Shown here: positions 1 to 9,769 of the stretch, one piece after another
How the letters are laid out: each line of letters starts with the position of its first letter
Position numbering within the stretch: the stretch's first letter is position 1
Assembly: GCA_049840435.1 (NCBI GenBank)
Contig: JASGKY010000042.1
Span: 62,001 to 126,000, forward strand
DNA from: JADLHS01 sp049840435
GTDB lineage: Bacteria; Verrucomicrobiota; Verrucomicrobiia; Limisphaerales; JADLHS01
DNA length: 64,000 nucleotides
Reading direction: 5' to 3'
Notes under the pieces: model-generated
Database searches by the model: none
Told to the model about the DNA's origin: nothing
What the model saw: the letters and a program-made list of their open reading frames with translations, nothing else
Translations under genes and position numbers: made by a program

Positions 1-341
1 GCTGGCAGACATAGTTTCTAACGGTTCGTGTTTCAGTTTGTTCGTATTCAACTTCAAGGCTCGCTGCGGGTCTGGTCAGCGGAGCGTTCATGGTTTTACC
101 CCGACCCGATGCTGGGAGCGTATCAGGAGAACCGGCCCCGCCTATTGGGAAGCTCCCGAATCCGGTGTAAGTCCCCCGGCACGACAGCGCTAAGCAATCC
201 CCTTAACTCGAATGGGGAGGCCGACGAATGCAGGGAAAACAACACGCTGTATTGCTGGAAGTTAAAACGATGGCCGCACTTGATTTCCAATCCAAGCGCG
301 GCGACGCGATGCCTGAAAGTAGCGGCGACGCCTCGTTCCAG
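1..341. other. Gene-free left end with a possible structured RNA
   Basis: No convincing coding sequence is seen here. On the plus strand, several short pairings suggest a folded RNA: GGGAGC near 114 can pair with GCTCCC near 151, CCGG near 162 with CCGG near 176, and CCCC near 200 with GGGG near 214. The stretch at 148-190 has GGGAA followed by CCGGTGTAAGTCC and CGGCACGAC, which resembles the core of a cobalamin riboswitch. However, no B12 box is seen at the expected place, and the next gene on this strand starts only at 5048. It could be a decayed riboswitch, another RNA, or chance. Confidence 0.25.
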
Positions 342-1079
342 TCAGGACTTGTTCGCCGCCGCCCAGCCGATGGCGAAGCGCAGGAATTCCGGCGTGGTGC
401 GAAATCCCATCTTCGCTTTGATGTTGGCGCGATGCACGTCCACGGTCTTGGGACTGAGCCGCAATTTTTGCGCGATCTCCTCCACCGACCAGCCTTCGCC
501 GAACAGGCGCACGACGTCGAGCTCGCGATCGCTCAATTGCTCTTCAGGATTTCCCTCGGGCTTGCGGCGCGGCGCGGAAAAGTTACCGAGGATGCGCGCA
601 GACATGCGTTCCGTCACAAACACCTGACCGTCCAACACGCGCCGGATCGCCGCGATGAGCATGTCCGCGCCTTCCTGCTTCATGAGATACCCGCGTCCAC
701 CCGCGCGCAACACCCGGGTGGCGTAATAAGATTCGTCCTGCATCGAAACCACCAGCACCGCCAGCCGCGGAAACTGGGTCTGCAAATCCTTGAGCAACTC
801 CAGCCCGTTCTTATCCGGCAAATTCAGATCGAGCATCACCAGGTCCGGCGACAACTCCATCACCGCCTGCAACGCCGCCGCCGCCGAGCCGACCTCAGCA
901 CAGACTTCCAGCCCGGGATCGCGATTGATCAATTCCGCCTGCCCGCGGCGCATGATGGGATGATCATCCACGATGAGCACCCGCTTCTTCGCCAGCGGCG
1001 CGCCCGCGACGGGCACCGTGACTCCGGGAAAAAACTCCGGTTGTTGCGAAGACGCAATTGTTTTGATTTTGCGAGTCAT
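342..1079 (-). CDS. NarL/FixJ-family response regulator
   Basis: A 245-residue two-component response regulator. The receiver domain covers about residues 32-150, with the acidic pair D38-D39, the predicted phosphoacceptor D84 in LVMLDLNLPD, and the conserved K134. A LuxR-type helix-turn-helix follows at about 180-228 (LSDRELDVV...SPKTVDVHR). It starts only 4 bases after the stop of the large sensor kinase on the same strand, so the two are almost certainly co-transcribed partners. About 30 residues precede the receiver domain, so a later start is possible. Target genes cannot be read from the sequence. Confidence 0.93.
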   Translation of the reverse strand: MTRKIKTIASSQQPEFFPGVTVPVAGAPLAKKRVLIVDDHPIMRRGQAELINRDPGLEVCAEVGSAAAALQAVMELSPDLVMLDLNLPDKNGLELLKDLQTQFPRLAVLVVSMQDESYYATRVLRAGGRGYLMKQEGADMLIAAIRRVLDGQVFVTERMSARILGNFSAPRRKPEGNPEEQLSDRELDVVRLFGEGWSVEEIAQKLRLSPKTVDVHRANIKAKMGFRTTPEFLRFAIGWAAANKS

Positions 1080-1083
1080 AGCG

Positions 1084-4000
1084 TCATTTCCTTTCTGAGA
1101 GCATCAAAGCAGGCGTGCCATTCGGCCCGGTCGGAGCGACATTGGGCACACGACAAACAATGGCAACGCCGCTCCCCACCGCCGCTTGCACCGAGAACTG
1201 TCCCCCGAGCAAGACCGTGCGATGTTTCATCGTCTGCATTCCGAGGCCGCTGCCGCCGGAAGGATTGCGCAGACCACCGCCATTATCGGTTACGTCGAGT
1301 TGCACCGAATCGTCGCCAGCCGCGAGTTTGATCACAATGCGCGATGCACCGCTGTGCTTGAGCGCGTTATTCAGCGCCTCCTGCGCGATGCGATACAACG
1401 CCGTGGCCGTGCGAACGTCGTGGACCGCGACAGGCAACGGACAATCGAACCAGCACTCCAACTGGCGTTCCTGTGTGATGCGTTCGCACAATGCCTCCAG
1501 CGCGTGCATCAAACCATCCGGCTCGGGCGGGACAGGATGCAAACCTCGCGCAACGTTGCGCGTTTGCTCCAACGCTTCCTTCACGAGTTGATGAATGTCG
1601 TCGGCCTGGCGCGTCGGGGTCGCCGGGCGTTTGCGGAGATCATCCGCCAGCATCCGGCTCAGATACAACAAGCCACCCAATTGCTGGCCGAGACCGTCGT
1701 GCAGATCGCGCGCGATACGACCGCGCTCCGTTTCGGCAGCGTCCTCCAGCGCGTTTTCGAGCCGCCGCTGTTCGCTTAAATCGAGCACCATCGCCACGAA
1801 CTCCCGCCGCTCGCCCGGCAGCATCACCCGATTGCACAACACCGGCACGCGCCGACCATCCTTGTGCAGGAACGCCTGCTCCACCGGCCCGACGACCCCG
1901 CGCGCTTGCAATTGTTGCATCGCAGCATTCTCCGCCACACGAAACTCCAGCGCGAGCAACGCCGGAAACGTCACTGCCCGCGCAGTAAATTCTGCCGCCG
2001 TCCACCCGACCATTTCCACAAATGCCGCGTTCGCCTCGCAGATCTTTCCCTCGGGCGCGACGAACGCGATGCCGATTTGCGCTGCGTCCACCATACGCCG
2101 CAGCCGTTCGCGCTCGCGCCGCAACGCCGACTCATTCAACCGCCGCTCCGTAATATCGCGCACGAGCAACACCAGCGCCGGCTGGCCGGAATACTCGATT
2201 CGGCTGACCGTGATGTCCACCGGCACAGCGTGCCCGTCCACCGTCCAGGCAAAACCTTCCACCTCGTGCAATTCGCCAGTGACCAATCGCCAAAATTCTT
2301 TTTTCACGACAGCCCGCTGCTCCGGCGGAACTAGATCAAAGACATGTTTGCCCACGAGTTCGGCGCGCGGCATTCCATGCAGCCGGCACGCGGCGGGATT
2401 CACGTCGAGCACCCGGCCTTTCAAATCCTCCACGAACACCGCGTCTGGTGAGTAATCGAAGAGATTCCGAAACCGCTGCTCACTCTCCTGCAACGCCTGC
2501 TCCGCTTCCTTGCGCGGCGTGATGTCCTGCACGATACCCGCCACGTGCCGGATCGCGCCGGAAGCGTCCTGCCGGTAACGCCCCGCCGCAAAGATCCATC
2601 GCACTGCGCCGTCCTGACGCCGGATGCGACACTCGAAATCCCAATCCGCCTGCTGCGCAGTGGCGCGACGGAATTTTTCGTCCACCGCTGCGCGATCCGG
2701 GGGCAGCACGTGTTCGAGGAACATTTCATAAGTCCACTGCGGCAGAAGTTCGGCGTAACCGAAGATGCGATCATGTTCGATGGAGCGATAGGCCGCGTGT
2801 GTGACAAGGTCCAAATCCCACGCACCCGTGTGGATAGTTTCCAGCGCGAACCGCAGCCGTTGCTCACTCTCACGCAACGCCGCTGCCGTGCGCTTGCGTT
2901 CAGTGATGTCCAATACCGTGCCAACAAAACTCACCGCGCGCCGCGTCGCACCTTCGCCCTCGAAGACCACCGCTCCCTGCGCCTCCACCCAGCGTTGCGT
3001 ACCGTCGGAACGGTTGATGCGATATTCCATCGCGAAGGGTTGCGGATCGTCCGGATTCAATGCCGCCGCCACCCGTGCCAGCAATCCCGCGCGGTCGTCC
3101 GGGTGGATGATGCGATTGATGATTTCATCGTTGGGACTTTGATGGCCTTGGACACCGAAAATTTCCTCGTAGCGATCATCCCACGAGGAAATGCCGGTGA
3201 CCGGATCGAAATGCCACCAACCCATGCGCGCCGCGTCGAGCGCGAGCCGCCGCTGCTGCGCACTGCGCTCGCGGTCAGCATCGGCGCGTTTGAGCGCAGT
3301 GATGTCCTGCACCGTGCCGAAACCGCCGCGCAATTTTCCATCTGGCCCAAACTCCATCTCCGCCTTCTCGCGCACCCACTTCACCGTGTCACCCACACGG
3401 ATGCGATGCTCGACTTCATAAGGCGCACCTTGCAATGCCGCCTGCCAGGTGCGTTCCACTTTCTCGCGATCCTCGGGATGCACCGTCCCCATGAAACTTG
3501 CGTGTGTCATCGACGTGCCCGGCAGGATGCCGAACATCCGGTAGGTTTCCTCCGACCACTGAATCTGCCCGCTGCGCACATCCGAACGCCAGCTGCCCAA
3601 CTGCGCGACCGCTTGGGCGTGATTCAAATCCGCCTGGCTCTGGCGCAACGCTTGTTCCGCCGCTGTCTGCTCAGTGCGCCGCCGCAATACCACGCGCATG
3701 AACCCCGCCCCGAGTCCGGTGGAAAACAAACTTCCCGCCAGCACCGAGAACGAAAACCACGTCCACACTGGAGCAGGATTTGCCGGCCAGCAGGATACTG
3801 CCCAGATGCGATCCGCAAACCGCACCTCACCACGCCAATGCCAGTCCTCCGCCCGTGGCGTTGCTGCCGTTGCTGCCGCCGGTCTACCGTTGAGACGATA
3901 AATCGTCTGCGGCGAGTTCGATGCCGTGGCCGACGTGATCATCACATCCATGTCGGCAAACAAGCGATCCGACGCCGCCAGATCCAACAACCGCGCCACC

Positions 4001-4749
4001 CGCACCAACGCCCGGCTGTAGCCGATGAAGCCGTCACCGGTCCCGGGAACGACCGGCAACACTGCCGGTCGGCCAACTGGTGCGAAGACCATCACGACTT
4101 GAACATCAGTTGTGCCCGGTTCGCGACGCAGCAAGCGAACTGCATCCGTGGCGCTGGCTTTGCCGGTCTGCCGGGCGCGTTGCATCGCGGCGGCCCGCGT
4201 CGGTTCGGAGCTGGGATCGTAGCCCAACGCAATTTGGTTCGCGGGCTGCGGTTCAACGTAGAGCACGGGAAAATATTCTGCCCGTTCCGCCGCTGGCTGA
4301 TAAATTCCCGGTTTGGTGCTGTCGCGGATTTCATACCCCGGCAGTCCGTTGGAGCGGACTGTTGCGATGAACGCAGCCCGCTCTGCCGCTCGGATGCGCG
4401 GTAGCCATTCGAGCGCGAGGATTTCCTCGTGTTGCGCCAGCACACTAGTGGCGAAAGATTGAAATTCCCCTCGACTCACCGCGCCGTCGCTCTGCAATAG
4501 CGCCTTCACGGAATAGACCGCTTCCACCGTGCGATCGAGGGTGCGTTGCAACAATTCACACCGGTCCTTGGCCGCGACCGTAAAAGTTCGGTGCGCGTCG
4601 GCCCGCTCCAAGCCACAGGTCAGTGCGAACAAACCGCCGGAGAGAATCACCCCCACGCCCAGAATGAGCCCGACCAGATTGTAGTCGGACAGCCGAGCCG
4701 GAACACTCGGTTTGGCAGAGACGACCGCATGGTTGCCGACGTCGCGCAT
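1084..4749 (-). CDS. CHASE and multi-PAS sensor histidine kinase
   Basis: A 1221-residue membrane sensor kinase. A membrane segment lies near residues 24-46. It is followed by an extracytoplasmic CHASE domain to about 310 and a second membrane segment near 327-350. About five PAS/PAC modules run to about 1000; repeated linkers such as DITERK and DITALK mark their ends. The C-terminus is a NarX-type HisKA_3 domain with the phosphoacceptor H1017 in ARDLHDGLGQQLGG, then an ATPase domain with the N-box EALNNALKHSG and the G-box DVTDNGGG. CHASE domains bind small ligands in the periplasm; the ligand here is unknown. The adjacent NarL-type regulator is the likely phosphorylation target. Confidence 0.93.
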   Translation of the reverse strand: MRDVGNHAVVSAKPSVPARLSDYNLVGLILGVGVILSGGLFALTCGLERADAHRTFTVAAKDRCELLQRTLDRTVEAVYSVKALLQSDGAVSRGEFQSFATSVLAQHEEILALEWLPRIRAAERAAFIATVRSNGLPGYEIRDSTKPGIYQPAAERAEYFPVLYVEPQPANQIALGYDPSSEPTRAAAMQRARQTGKASATDAVRLLRREPGTTDVQVVMVFAPVGRPAVLPVVPGTGDGFIGYSRALVRVARLLDLAASDRLFADMDVMITSATASNSPQTIYRLNGRPAAATAATPRAEDWHWRGEVRFADRIWAVSCWPANPAPVWTWFSFSVLAGSLFSTGLGAGFMRVVLRRRTEQTAAEQALRQSQADLNHAQAVAQLGSWRSDVRSGQIQWSEETYRMFGILPGTSMTHASFMGTVHPEDREKVERTWQAALQGAPYEVEHRIRVGDTVKWVREKAEMEFGPDGKLRGGFGTVQDITALKRADADRERSAQQRRLALDAARMGWWHFDPVTGISSWDDRYEEIFGVQGHQSPNDEIINRIIHPDDRAGLLARVAAALNPDDPQPFAMEYRINRSDGTQRWVEAQGAVVFEGEGATRRAVSFVGTVLDITERKRTAAALRESEQRLRFALETIHTGAWDLDLVTHAAYRSIEHDRIFGYAELLPQWTYEMFLEHVLPPDRAAVDEKFRRATAQQADWDFECRIRRQDGAVRWIFAAGRYRQDASGAIRHVAGIVQDITPRKEAEQALQESEQRFRNLFDYSPDAVFVEDLKGRVLDVNPAACRLHGMPRAELVGKHVFDLVPPEQRAVVKKEFWRLVTGELHEVEGFAWTVDGHAVPVDITVSRIEYSGQPALVLLVRDITERRLNESALRRERERLRRMVDAAQIGIAFVAPEGKICEANAAFVEMVGWTAAEFTARAVTFPALLALEFRVAENAAMQQLQARGVVGPVEQAFLHKDGRRVPVLCNRVMLPGERREFVAMVLDLSEQRRLENALEDAAETERGRIARDLHDGLGQQLGGLLYLSRMLADDLRKRPATPTRQADDIHQLVKEALEQTRNVARGLHPVPPEPDGLMHALEALCERITQERQLECWFDCPLPVAVHDVRTATALYRIAQEALNNALKHSGASRIVIKLAAGDDSVQLDVTDNGGGLRNPSGGSGLGMQTMKHRTVLLGGQFSVQAAVGSGVAIVCRVPNVAPTGPNGTPALMLSERK

Positions 4750-5047
4750 CGCTGCCTCATTAAAAGGACGATACTACCCGCGCCCCAGGCTGCAAGTGGC
4801 GCGTTGACGATGAGAGTCATCGCGCCCAGCGCGGTTCGTCGCGACAATATGCCGGACAGGGGGAATGCGGGAATGCTGTGCCTCTGGTTTAACGCCAATA
4901 CCGGGCCGAACGCAACCCTTCTTTAGCGGACCAACCAAAAATAATTCACGGGACGGATATAACGAGGTAACACCAGCCTCAAAGCCAAATTCTATTTTCG
5001 CTCGGGCCGCGGATTCTCTAGCCTGCACAACGTTAAGTCTTTGCCAA
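4750..5047. other. Divergent intergenic region
   Basis: About 300 bases separate the leftward kinase operon from the rightward antiporter gene, so promoters for both should lie here. An open frame extends upstream from the antiporter, but its translation looks random before the ATG at 5048. No strong -35/-10 pair or operator is recognised by eye. Confidence 0.4.
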
Positions 5048-6347
5048 ATGAACAATCTCCATCTTGCGGTTCAATTCTTTCTCCAGATTGCCGTCATCCT
5101 GCTGTTCTGCCGGATGGTCGGTGCAGTCGCAGCCCGGTTCGGCCAACCCCAAGTGGTAGCGGAGATGATCGCGGGGGTATTGCTCGGACCGTCGCTATTC
5201 GGATTGCTCGCGCCAGAAGCCCAACAATGGCTGTTCCCTTGGGACAAAACCCAGACCACCCGCGATACGCAAAGCTACCTGTTCCCCGCGTCGCAACTCG
5301 GCCTCGCACTCTACATGTTCGTGGTCGGGATGGAATTCCGCGTGGATATCGTCCGCAAGAAAATCAAAAGCTCGGTGGCCGTTTCCGTGGCGGGCATGGT
5401 GACGCCGTTCGTGCTCGGCGCAGGACTGGCCTGGATCTTATTCCATCACACCGAACTCTTCCCAAAGAAGACCAATCTGATGGAAGCCATGCTCTTCCTC
5501 GGTGCATCCATGTGCATCACGGCGTTTCCGATGCTGGCGCGCATCATCCATTTTAAAAAACTCGCGGGCACGACGATGGGCACCGTGGCGCTGGGTGCGG
5601 GCGCGATCGACGATGCGACCGCATGGTGTCTCTTGGCGGTGGTTCTGGCTAGCTTCGACCAAAACTTCAGCCACGCGGCGCTCAACATCGGCGGTGGCAT
5701 CGCCTATGTCAGCATTACTCTGCTGTTGATCAAACCACTCCTGGACCGCCTCGAAGCTTTGGATGCAAAAGGATGGCGTGCTCACTGAGGCAGGGCTCGT
5801 CGTCGGATTGGCCTTAATGGGTTTAGGCGCATGGTTCACAGATTTGATCGGCCTGCACGCGGTATTCGGCGCGTTCGTGATGGGCGCCGCGATGCCGCGG
5901 GGCGTGATGACACGGGATTTGATCGGTCGCATTCAACCGCTTACCGTGGCCCTGTTACTACCGTTGTTCTTCACCTACTCCGGCCTCAACACCAAGATCG
6001 GCCTGCTCAATTCCAGCTTCCTTTGGTTGATGTGCGGCGCGATTTTATTCGCTGCCATTGTTGGCAAAGGCGTCGCCTGTTGGCTCGCGGCCCGCTGGAC
6101 CGGCATCTCGAACCGCGAAGCGCTCGGCATCGGCACTTTGATGAACGCGCGCGGCCTCATGGAACTCATCATCATCAACATCGGCCTCCAACGCGGTGTC
6201 ATCTCAGAGGGACTCTTCGCCACGCTCGTCATCATGGCGGTGGTCACCACGCTGATGGCCTCGCCCATCTTCGAACGCCTCGTCGGCACCGGCACCTACA
6301 AAGCCGAGCGGGAAAACGAGGTCAATCGCTCTGCGCCAACGTCGTGA
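5048..6347 (+). CDS. Kef-type cation:proton antiporter (CPA2), frameshifted
   Basis: A membrane antiporter of the CPA2/Na_H_Exchanger family exchanging Na+ or K+ for protons. The first part (5048 to about 5770) is rich in membrane helices and includes QPQVVAEMIAGVLLGPS and GAIDDATAWCLL, with the DD pair typical of the ion-binding helix. The second part continues in another frame from about 5763 (LTEAGLVVG, GLHAVFGAFVMGAAMP, MNARGLMELI) to 6347. Together they make about 430 residues, the usual size of the membrane domain alone, without the RCK domain of true KefB/KefC. The frame change lies in the poorly conserved linker near 5750-5790. ATG 5048 is chosen because homology-like sequence begins there. 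Confidence 0.85.
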
Positions 6348-6503
6348 CGTCCAGCCGCGTTCCCAAGGCGTTCCCCCCGCAACCCCGCGTCGTGCGCCAG
6401 CTATTGCGAAACGAACGCACCGCGTTACAAAACACAAACAATCCGAAGTCCTCATGGACAAACGCCGGCAGAACACCGACTATCCGCCGACGTTTCCTCA
6501 ACC

Positions 6504-7505
6504 ATGAAGACCGGCAAAGATTTAATTCTCGCAACCAAACCCTACGCAGCCGATGTGCCGGCCCGCAGTTGGTGGTATTTCGCCTCCACCGTGCTCCTGC
6601 TGACGGCGGCTTACGCCGGCACCGTCTGGAATTTTCATTACTCGGGAAAAGTGGTCTGCGGCGTTCTGGCCGGGCTGCTCCTGCTCCGGTTGTTCGTCAT
6701 TTATCATGACCAGCAACATCATGCGATCCTGCCGAAATCCCGGGTCGCCGAAACCTTGATGCGCTGGTTCGGCATCCTGTGCCTCAGCCCGAGCAGCATC
6801 TGGCGTAGTTCCCACAACTATCACCACAAGCACAACTCCAAGCTTCGTAGCGCCCACATCGGCTCGTTCCCGATCATGACGCGGGAGGCGTATTTGCGGG
6901 CGTCCCAAGGCGACCGCTTCCGCTACCTGTTCATGCGGCATCCGCTGACCATCCTGTGCGGTTACGTCTTTGTCTTTCTGCACGGCATGTGCCTGTATCC
7001 GTTTCTCAACAAGCCGAAGGAACATTTTGACTGTCTGATCGCGTTCCTCCTGCATCTGGCCATCGGTGTAACGCTCACTTATTTCCTCGGCTGGCCGGAA
7101 CTGGTGTTGACCTTGGTGCTCCCGCATTTCGTCGCCAGCGCCATCGGCACCTATCTGTTCTACGCCCAGCATAATTTCCCCGGCGTGTCGTTTTATGACC
7201 GGGACGGTTGGGCATATGAGAAGGCCGCACTCGAATCTTCCAGCTTCATGGCCATGAATCCCGTCTTGAACTGGTTCACCGCCAACATCGGCTACCATCA
7301 CATCCACCATCTCAACGCCAAGATCCCGTTCTATCGGCTGCCAGAGACACAGGCGTCCCTTCCCGAATTGCAGACGCCCAAGACGACCTCCCTGCATCCG
7401 CGCGACATTATCCACTGTTTGCGCCTGAAAGTCTGGGATGTTCAAGCCCAAGAAATGATCAGCCTCCGACAGTGCCTGGCCACGACGAAATCCGAATCCG
7501 CCTGA
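6504..7505 (+). CDS. Membrane fatty acid desaturase
   Basis: A 333-residue integral membrane desaturase of the DesA/omega-6 acyl-lipid type, which introduces a double bond into membrane fatty acids using a di-iron centre. The three histidine boxes are visible: HDQQHH at residues 68-73, HNYHHKH at 104-110, and a C-terminal HHIHH near 267. Hydrophobic stretches lie near 25-65, 150-170 and 185-220. The gene begins about 160 bases after the antiporter and stands alone. The likely role is cold or membrane-fluidity adjustment; the exact position desaturated cannot be told. Confidence 0.9.
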   Translation: MKTGKDLILATKPYAADVPARSWWYFASTVLLLTAAYAGTVWNFHYSGKVVCGVLAGLLLLRLFVIYHDQQHHAILPKSRVAETLMRWFGILCLSPSSIWRSSHNYHHKHNSKLRSAHIGSFPIMTREAYLRASQGDRFRYLFMRHPLTILCGYVFVFLHGMCLYPFLNKPKEHFDCLIAFLLHLAIGVTLTYFLGWPELVLTLVLPHFVASAIGTYLFYAQHNFPGVSFYDRDGWAYEKAALESSSFMAMNPVLNWFTANIGYHHIHHLNAKIPFYRLPETQASLPELQTPKTTSLHPRDIIHCLRLKVWDVQAQEMISLRQCLATTKSESA

Positions 7506-7593
7506 TTTCGGTCGCGCCGGCCCGTTGCGCTGCCGCCATTGGGTTCGCGGGCTCCAGACTTTACGCGGCGACAAATTAACTTAGATTCTCCGC

Positions 7594-8703
7594 ATGGCCG
7601 AACTGGAGAACGCCGAATTCTTCCGCCTGCTCAAACCGGCGGAACTGGCGTCCGTCAAAACTGCCGCCCAAGACCGCACGTTCGCCGCCGACCAGAAAAT
7701 TTTCCGTGAAGGCGACCCTGGCGACGGACTCTACGTTGTCAAATCCGGCCAGGTGGAAATCTCTGGCACACTCAGCAGTGGCCGACGACAAGTCTTCTCA
7801 CAGATCGGGCCGGGCCAGATCTTTGGCGAGATGGCCGTCATCGAGCAACTCCCCCGGTCCGCCTGCGCCATCGCGGTGCAGCCTACCGCCGTTGCATTTC
7901 TCTCGCGCGATGAAATGCAAAAACTCATCGAGAAAACTCCGACGCTCGCCACCGCCCTGCTTCAACTCGTGAGTCATCGCCTGCGGGAATTTGACCGACA
8001 TTACCTGCGCGAAGTTGTCCAAGCCGAACGGCTCGCCGCCGTGGGACAATTTGCCCGCTCCATCATCCACGACCTGAAGAATCCGCTGAACATCATCGGC
8101 CTCACCACGGAATTGTTTGGACGCGCAGATGCGACCGAGGCCACGCGAGCCGCCGCCAAGGAACGCATCACCCGCCAGCTTGATCGCATCAACGGTCTTG
8201 TTACCGACATGCTTCAGTTCACGCAAGACAGCCAGGCACTCACATTTGCGCAGGTGAACTACGAACGGTTCATCCATCAGCTCGTCGGCGAACTGCAACC
8301 AGAGTTCGAGTATCACTCCATCACTTTGCAATACGCCAATCCGCCGCCTGCCGTCACCTTGCGGATGGATGCCAAGCGCTTGCGGCGCGTGTTTTACAAT
8401 CTCACGCATAACGCCGCCGATGCAATGGGTGACAAGGGCGCGCTCACGCTCCGTTTTTCGCAAGCCAACGGCGAACTCATTACTGAACTCGCCGACACCG
8501 GGCCAGGTATCGCGCCGGAAATCATTGAACGCCTCTTTCAGCCCTTCGCTACGCACGGCAAGGCGCATGGCTCGGGACTGGGGTTATCCATTTGCAAAAA
8601 GATCGTCGAAGATCACGGCGGACACATCAACGCCCGAAATGATCCGGCGGGTGGCGCGGTGTTCTCGTTCGCGTTACCTTTACACGCAACTCCGAAGCCC
8701 TGA
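7594..8703 (+). CDS. Histidine kinase with cyclic-nucleotide-binding domain
   Basis: A 369-residue soluble sensor kinase. Residues about 8-125 form a Crp-type cyclic-nucleotide-binding domain (EGDPGDGLYVVKSGQVEI, FGEMAVIE, PRSA). A HisKA domain follows with the phosphoacceptor H159 in IIHDLKNPLN, and then a HATPase_c domain with NAADAMG, DTGPGI and GSGLGLSICK. No membrane segment is seen, so the signal is probably cytoplasmic, such as a cyclic nucleotide or a redox state. No partner regulator is adjacent, so it is an orphan here. The domain order is clear; the ligand is inferred only from the family. Confidence 0.92.
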   Translation: MAELENAEFFRLLKPAELASVKTAAQDRTFAADQKIFREGDPGDGLYVVKSGQVEISGTLSSGRRQVFSQIGPGQIFGEMAVIEQLPRSACAIAVQPTAVAFLSRDEMQKLIEKTPTLATALLQLVSHRLREFDRHYLREVVQAERLAAVGQFARSIIHDLKNPLNIIGLTTELFGRADATEATRAAAKERITRQLDRINGLVTDMLQFTQDSQALTFAQVNYERFIHQLVGELQPEFEYHSITLQYANPPPAVTLRMDAKRLRRVFYNLTHNAADAMGDKGALTLRFSQANGELITELADTGPGIAPEIIERLFQPFATHGKAHGSGLGLSICKKIVEDHGGHINARNDPAGGAVFSFALPLHATPKP

Positions 8704-8757
8704 ACGCACACGCTGAGTCGTAGCAATTCAACGAATGGCGAAATCAACCCGCCCCGC

Positions 8758-9732
8758 TCATAGCTTGCCTTTGCCACGTCCCCTGTCCTTGCCTGAATCA
8801 AAGTCTGGCTTGTGTCCTTTTCCTTCTCGCGGGCGTGCCGGCTTGACGGAAGGCTCTTGCTTCGGGGACGGTTCTACCGGCCGCACTTGGTCGTTTTTAG
8901 CCGGTGGTGCAACTTCAGAAGGGTTCGGCTTTAGCGGTGACTCCGGCGTTCCACTTGGAGGCTGGACAGGCTCGGGCGTTGGCGGCTTGGTCGCCTTTTC
9001 ATTCGGTTTAGGGATTTCCTGCGCTTCATTGTGCGGCATCGGAGCGCGTTCGACCACCTGTTGAACCGGCACTTCCTGGATCTTTCGCCCCGTCGCTTTT
9101 TGCACCACGGCGACGCCTGGTCCTTCGTTGATCACGACTTTCTGTCGCGCCCCATCAATGGTCCGGTTCGCCCGTTTGACCTCGGTGATCTCCTTTGTTT
9201 GATTGATGATCTTGGTGTCATTAACGACCACACTGGTCAGGCGGACTCGTTCATGGAAACGGCCAACGGCCACAAAACCAAACAACGGCGGCGCGATCAC
9301 CACGCCCCGCGGCGGGCATGGCACCCAACCGATAAATCCACCCCCGACACGCCAGTAAACCCACGCCGGCGCCCACTCGACATCCGGCACCCAGAACCAA
9401 CCGATTTCCGAATCATAAACCCAGCGGCCATAGTGGTAACAAGCCCACGCCCACGGCTCGTCACTTTCCCAATACCAGCCGCAATCCGTCCAAACCCAGC
9501 GTCCTTCACAATACGGTCGCCAGCCAACCGGAACGCTGGTCGGTCGCCAGCAACGGCCATAGGTGCGGATTTCTGCCCAAGACCCGTGCGCCGCGAGCGG
9601 CACATCGAAATCAGCCTTGGCCCGGACCTGCACCGTCGCCGATACGCTGACATTGGCGGGCGTGCTGAGCGGCCCAACCAACCACAATCCGCCCAGCACC
9701 CCGATCCCCACAATTTTAGCCAGTGTCTTCAT
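8758..9732 (-). CDS. Secreted DUF6600-type Trp/Tyr-rich envelope protein
   Basis: A protein of 324 residues from the ATG at 9732, chosen because a signal peptide (MKTLAKIVGIGVLGGLWLVG) starts there; the frame is open 96 bases further upstream. Residues about 50-150 form a DUF6600-like domain with repeated aromatic motifs such as GWRPYCEGRWVW, YHYGRWVY and GWVPCPPRG. The C-terminal third is rich in Pro, Glu and Lys and ends in a basic tail, suggesting an extended surface or wall-associated region. It follows the 9770-10621 gene by 37 bases and is likely co-transcribed from the sigma-54-like promoter upstream. No enzymatic role is evident. Confidence 0.78.
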   Translation of the reverse strand: MKTLAKIVGIGVLGGLWLVGPLSTPANVSVSATVQVRAKADFDVPLAAHGSWAEIRTYGRCWRPTSVPVGWRPYCEGRWVWTDCGWYWESDEPWAWACYHYGRWVYDSEIGWFWVPDVEWAPAWVYWRVGGGFIGWVPCPPRGVVIAPPLFGFVAVGRFHERVRLTSVVVNDTKIINQTKEITEVKRANRTIDGARQKVVINEGPGVAVVQKATGRKIQEVPVQQVVERAPMPHNEAQEIPKPNEKATKPPTPEPVQPPSGTPESPLKPNPSEVAPPAKNDQVRPVEPSPKQEPSVKPARPREGKGHKPDFDSGKDRGRGKGKL

Positions 9733-9769
9733 ATACACAGCCCTCACAGGTTGATGAAATACCTTGTGA

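Noticed and set aside
228..1331. Long plus-strand open frame opposite the first response regulator
   Set aside because: It lies antisense to a clear receiver/helix-turn-helix gene and reads as Arg/His-rich shadow sequence.
2545..4404. A 619-residue plus-strand open frame
   Set aside because: It is entirely antisense to the CHASE/PAS kinase gene; high-GC shadows of this kind are common and no domain is seen.
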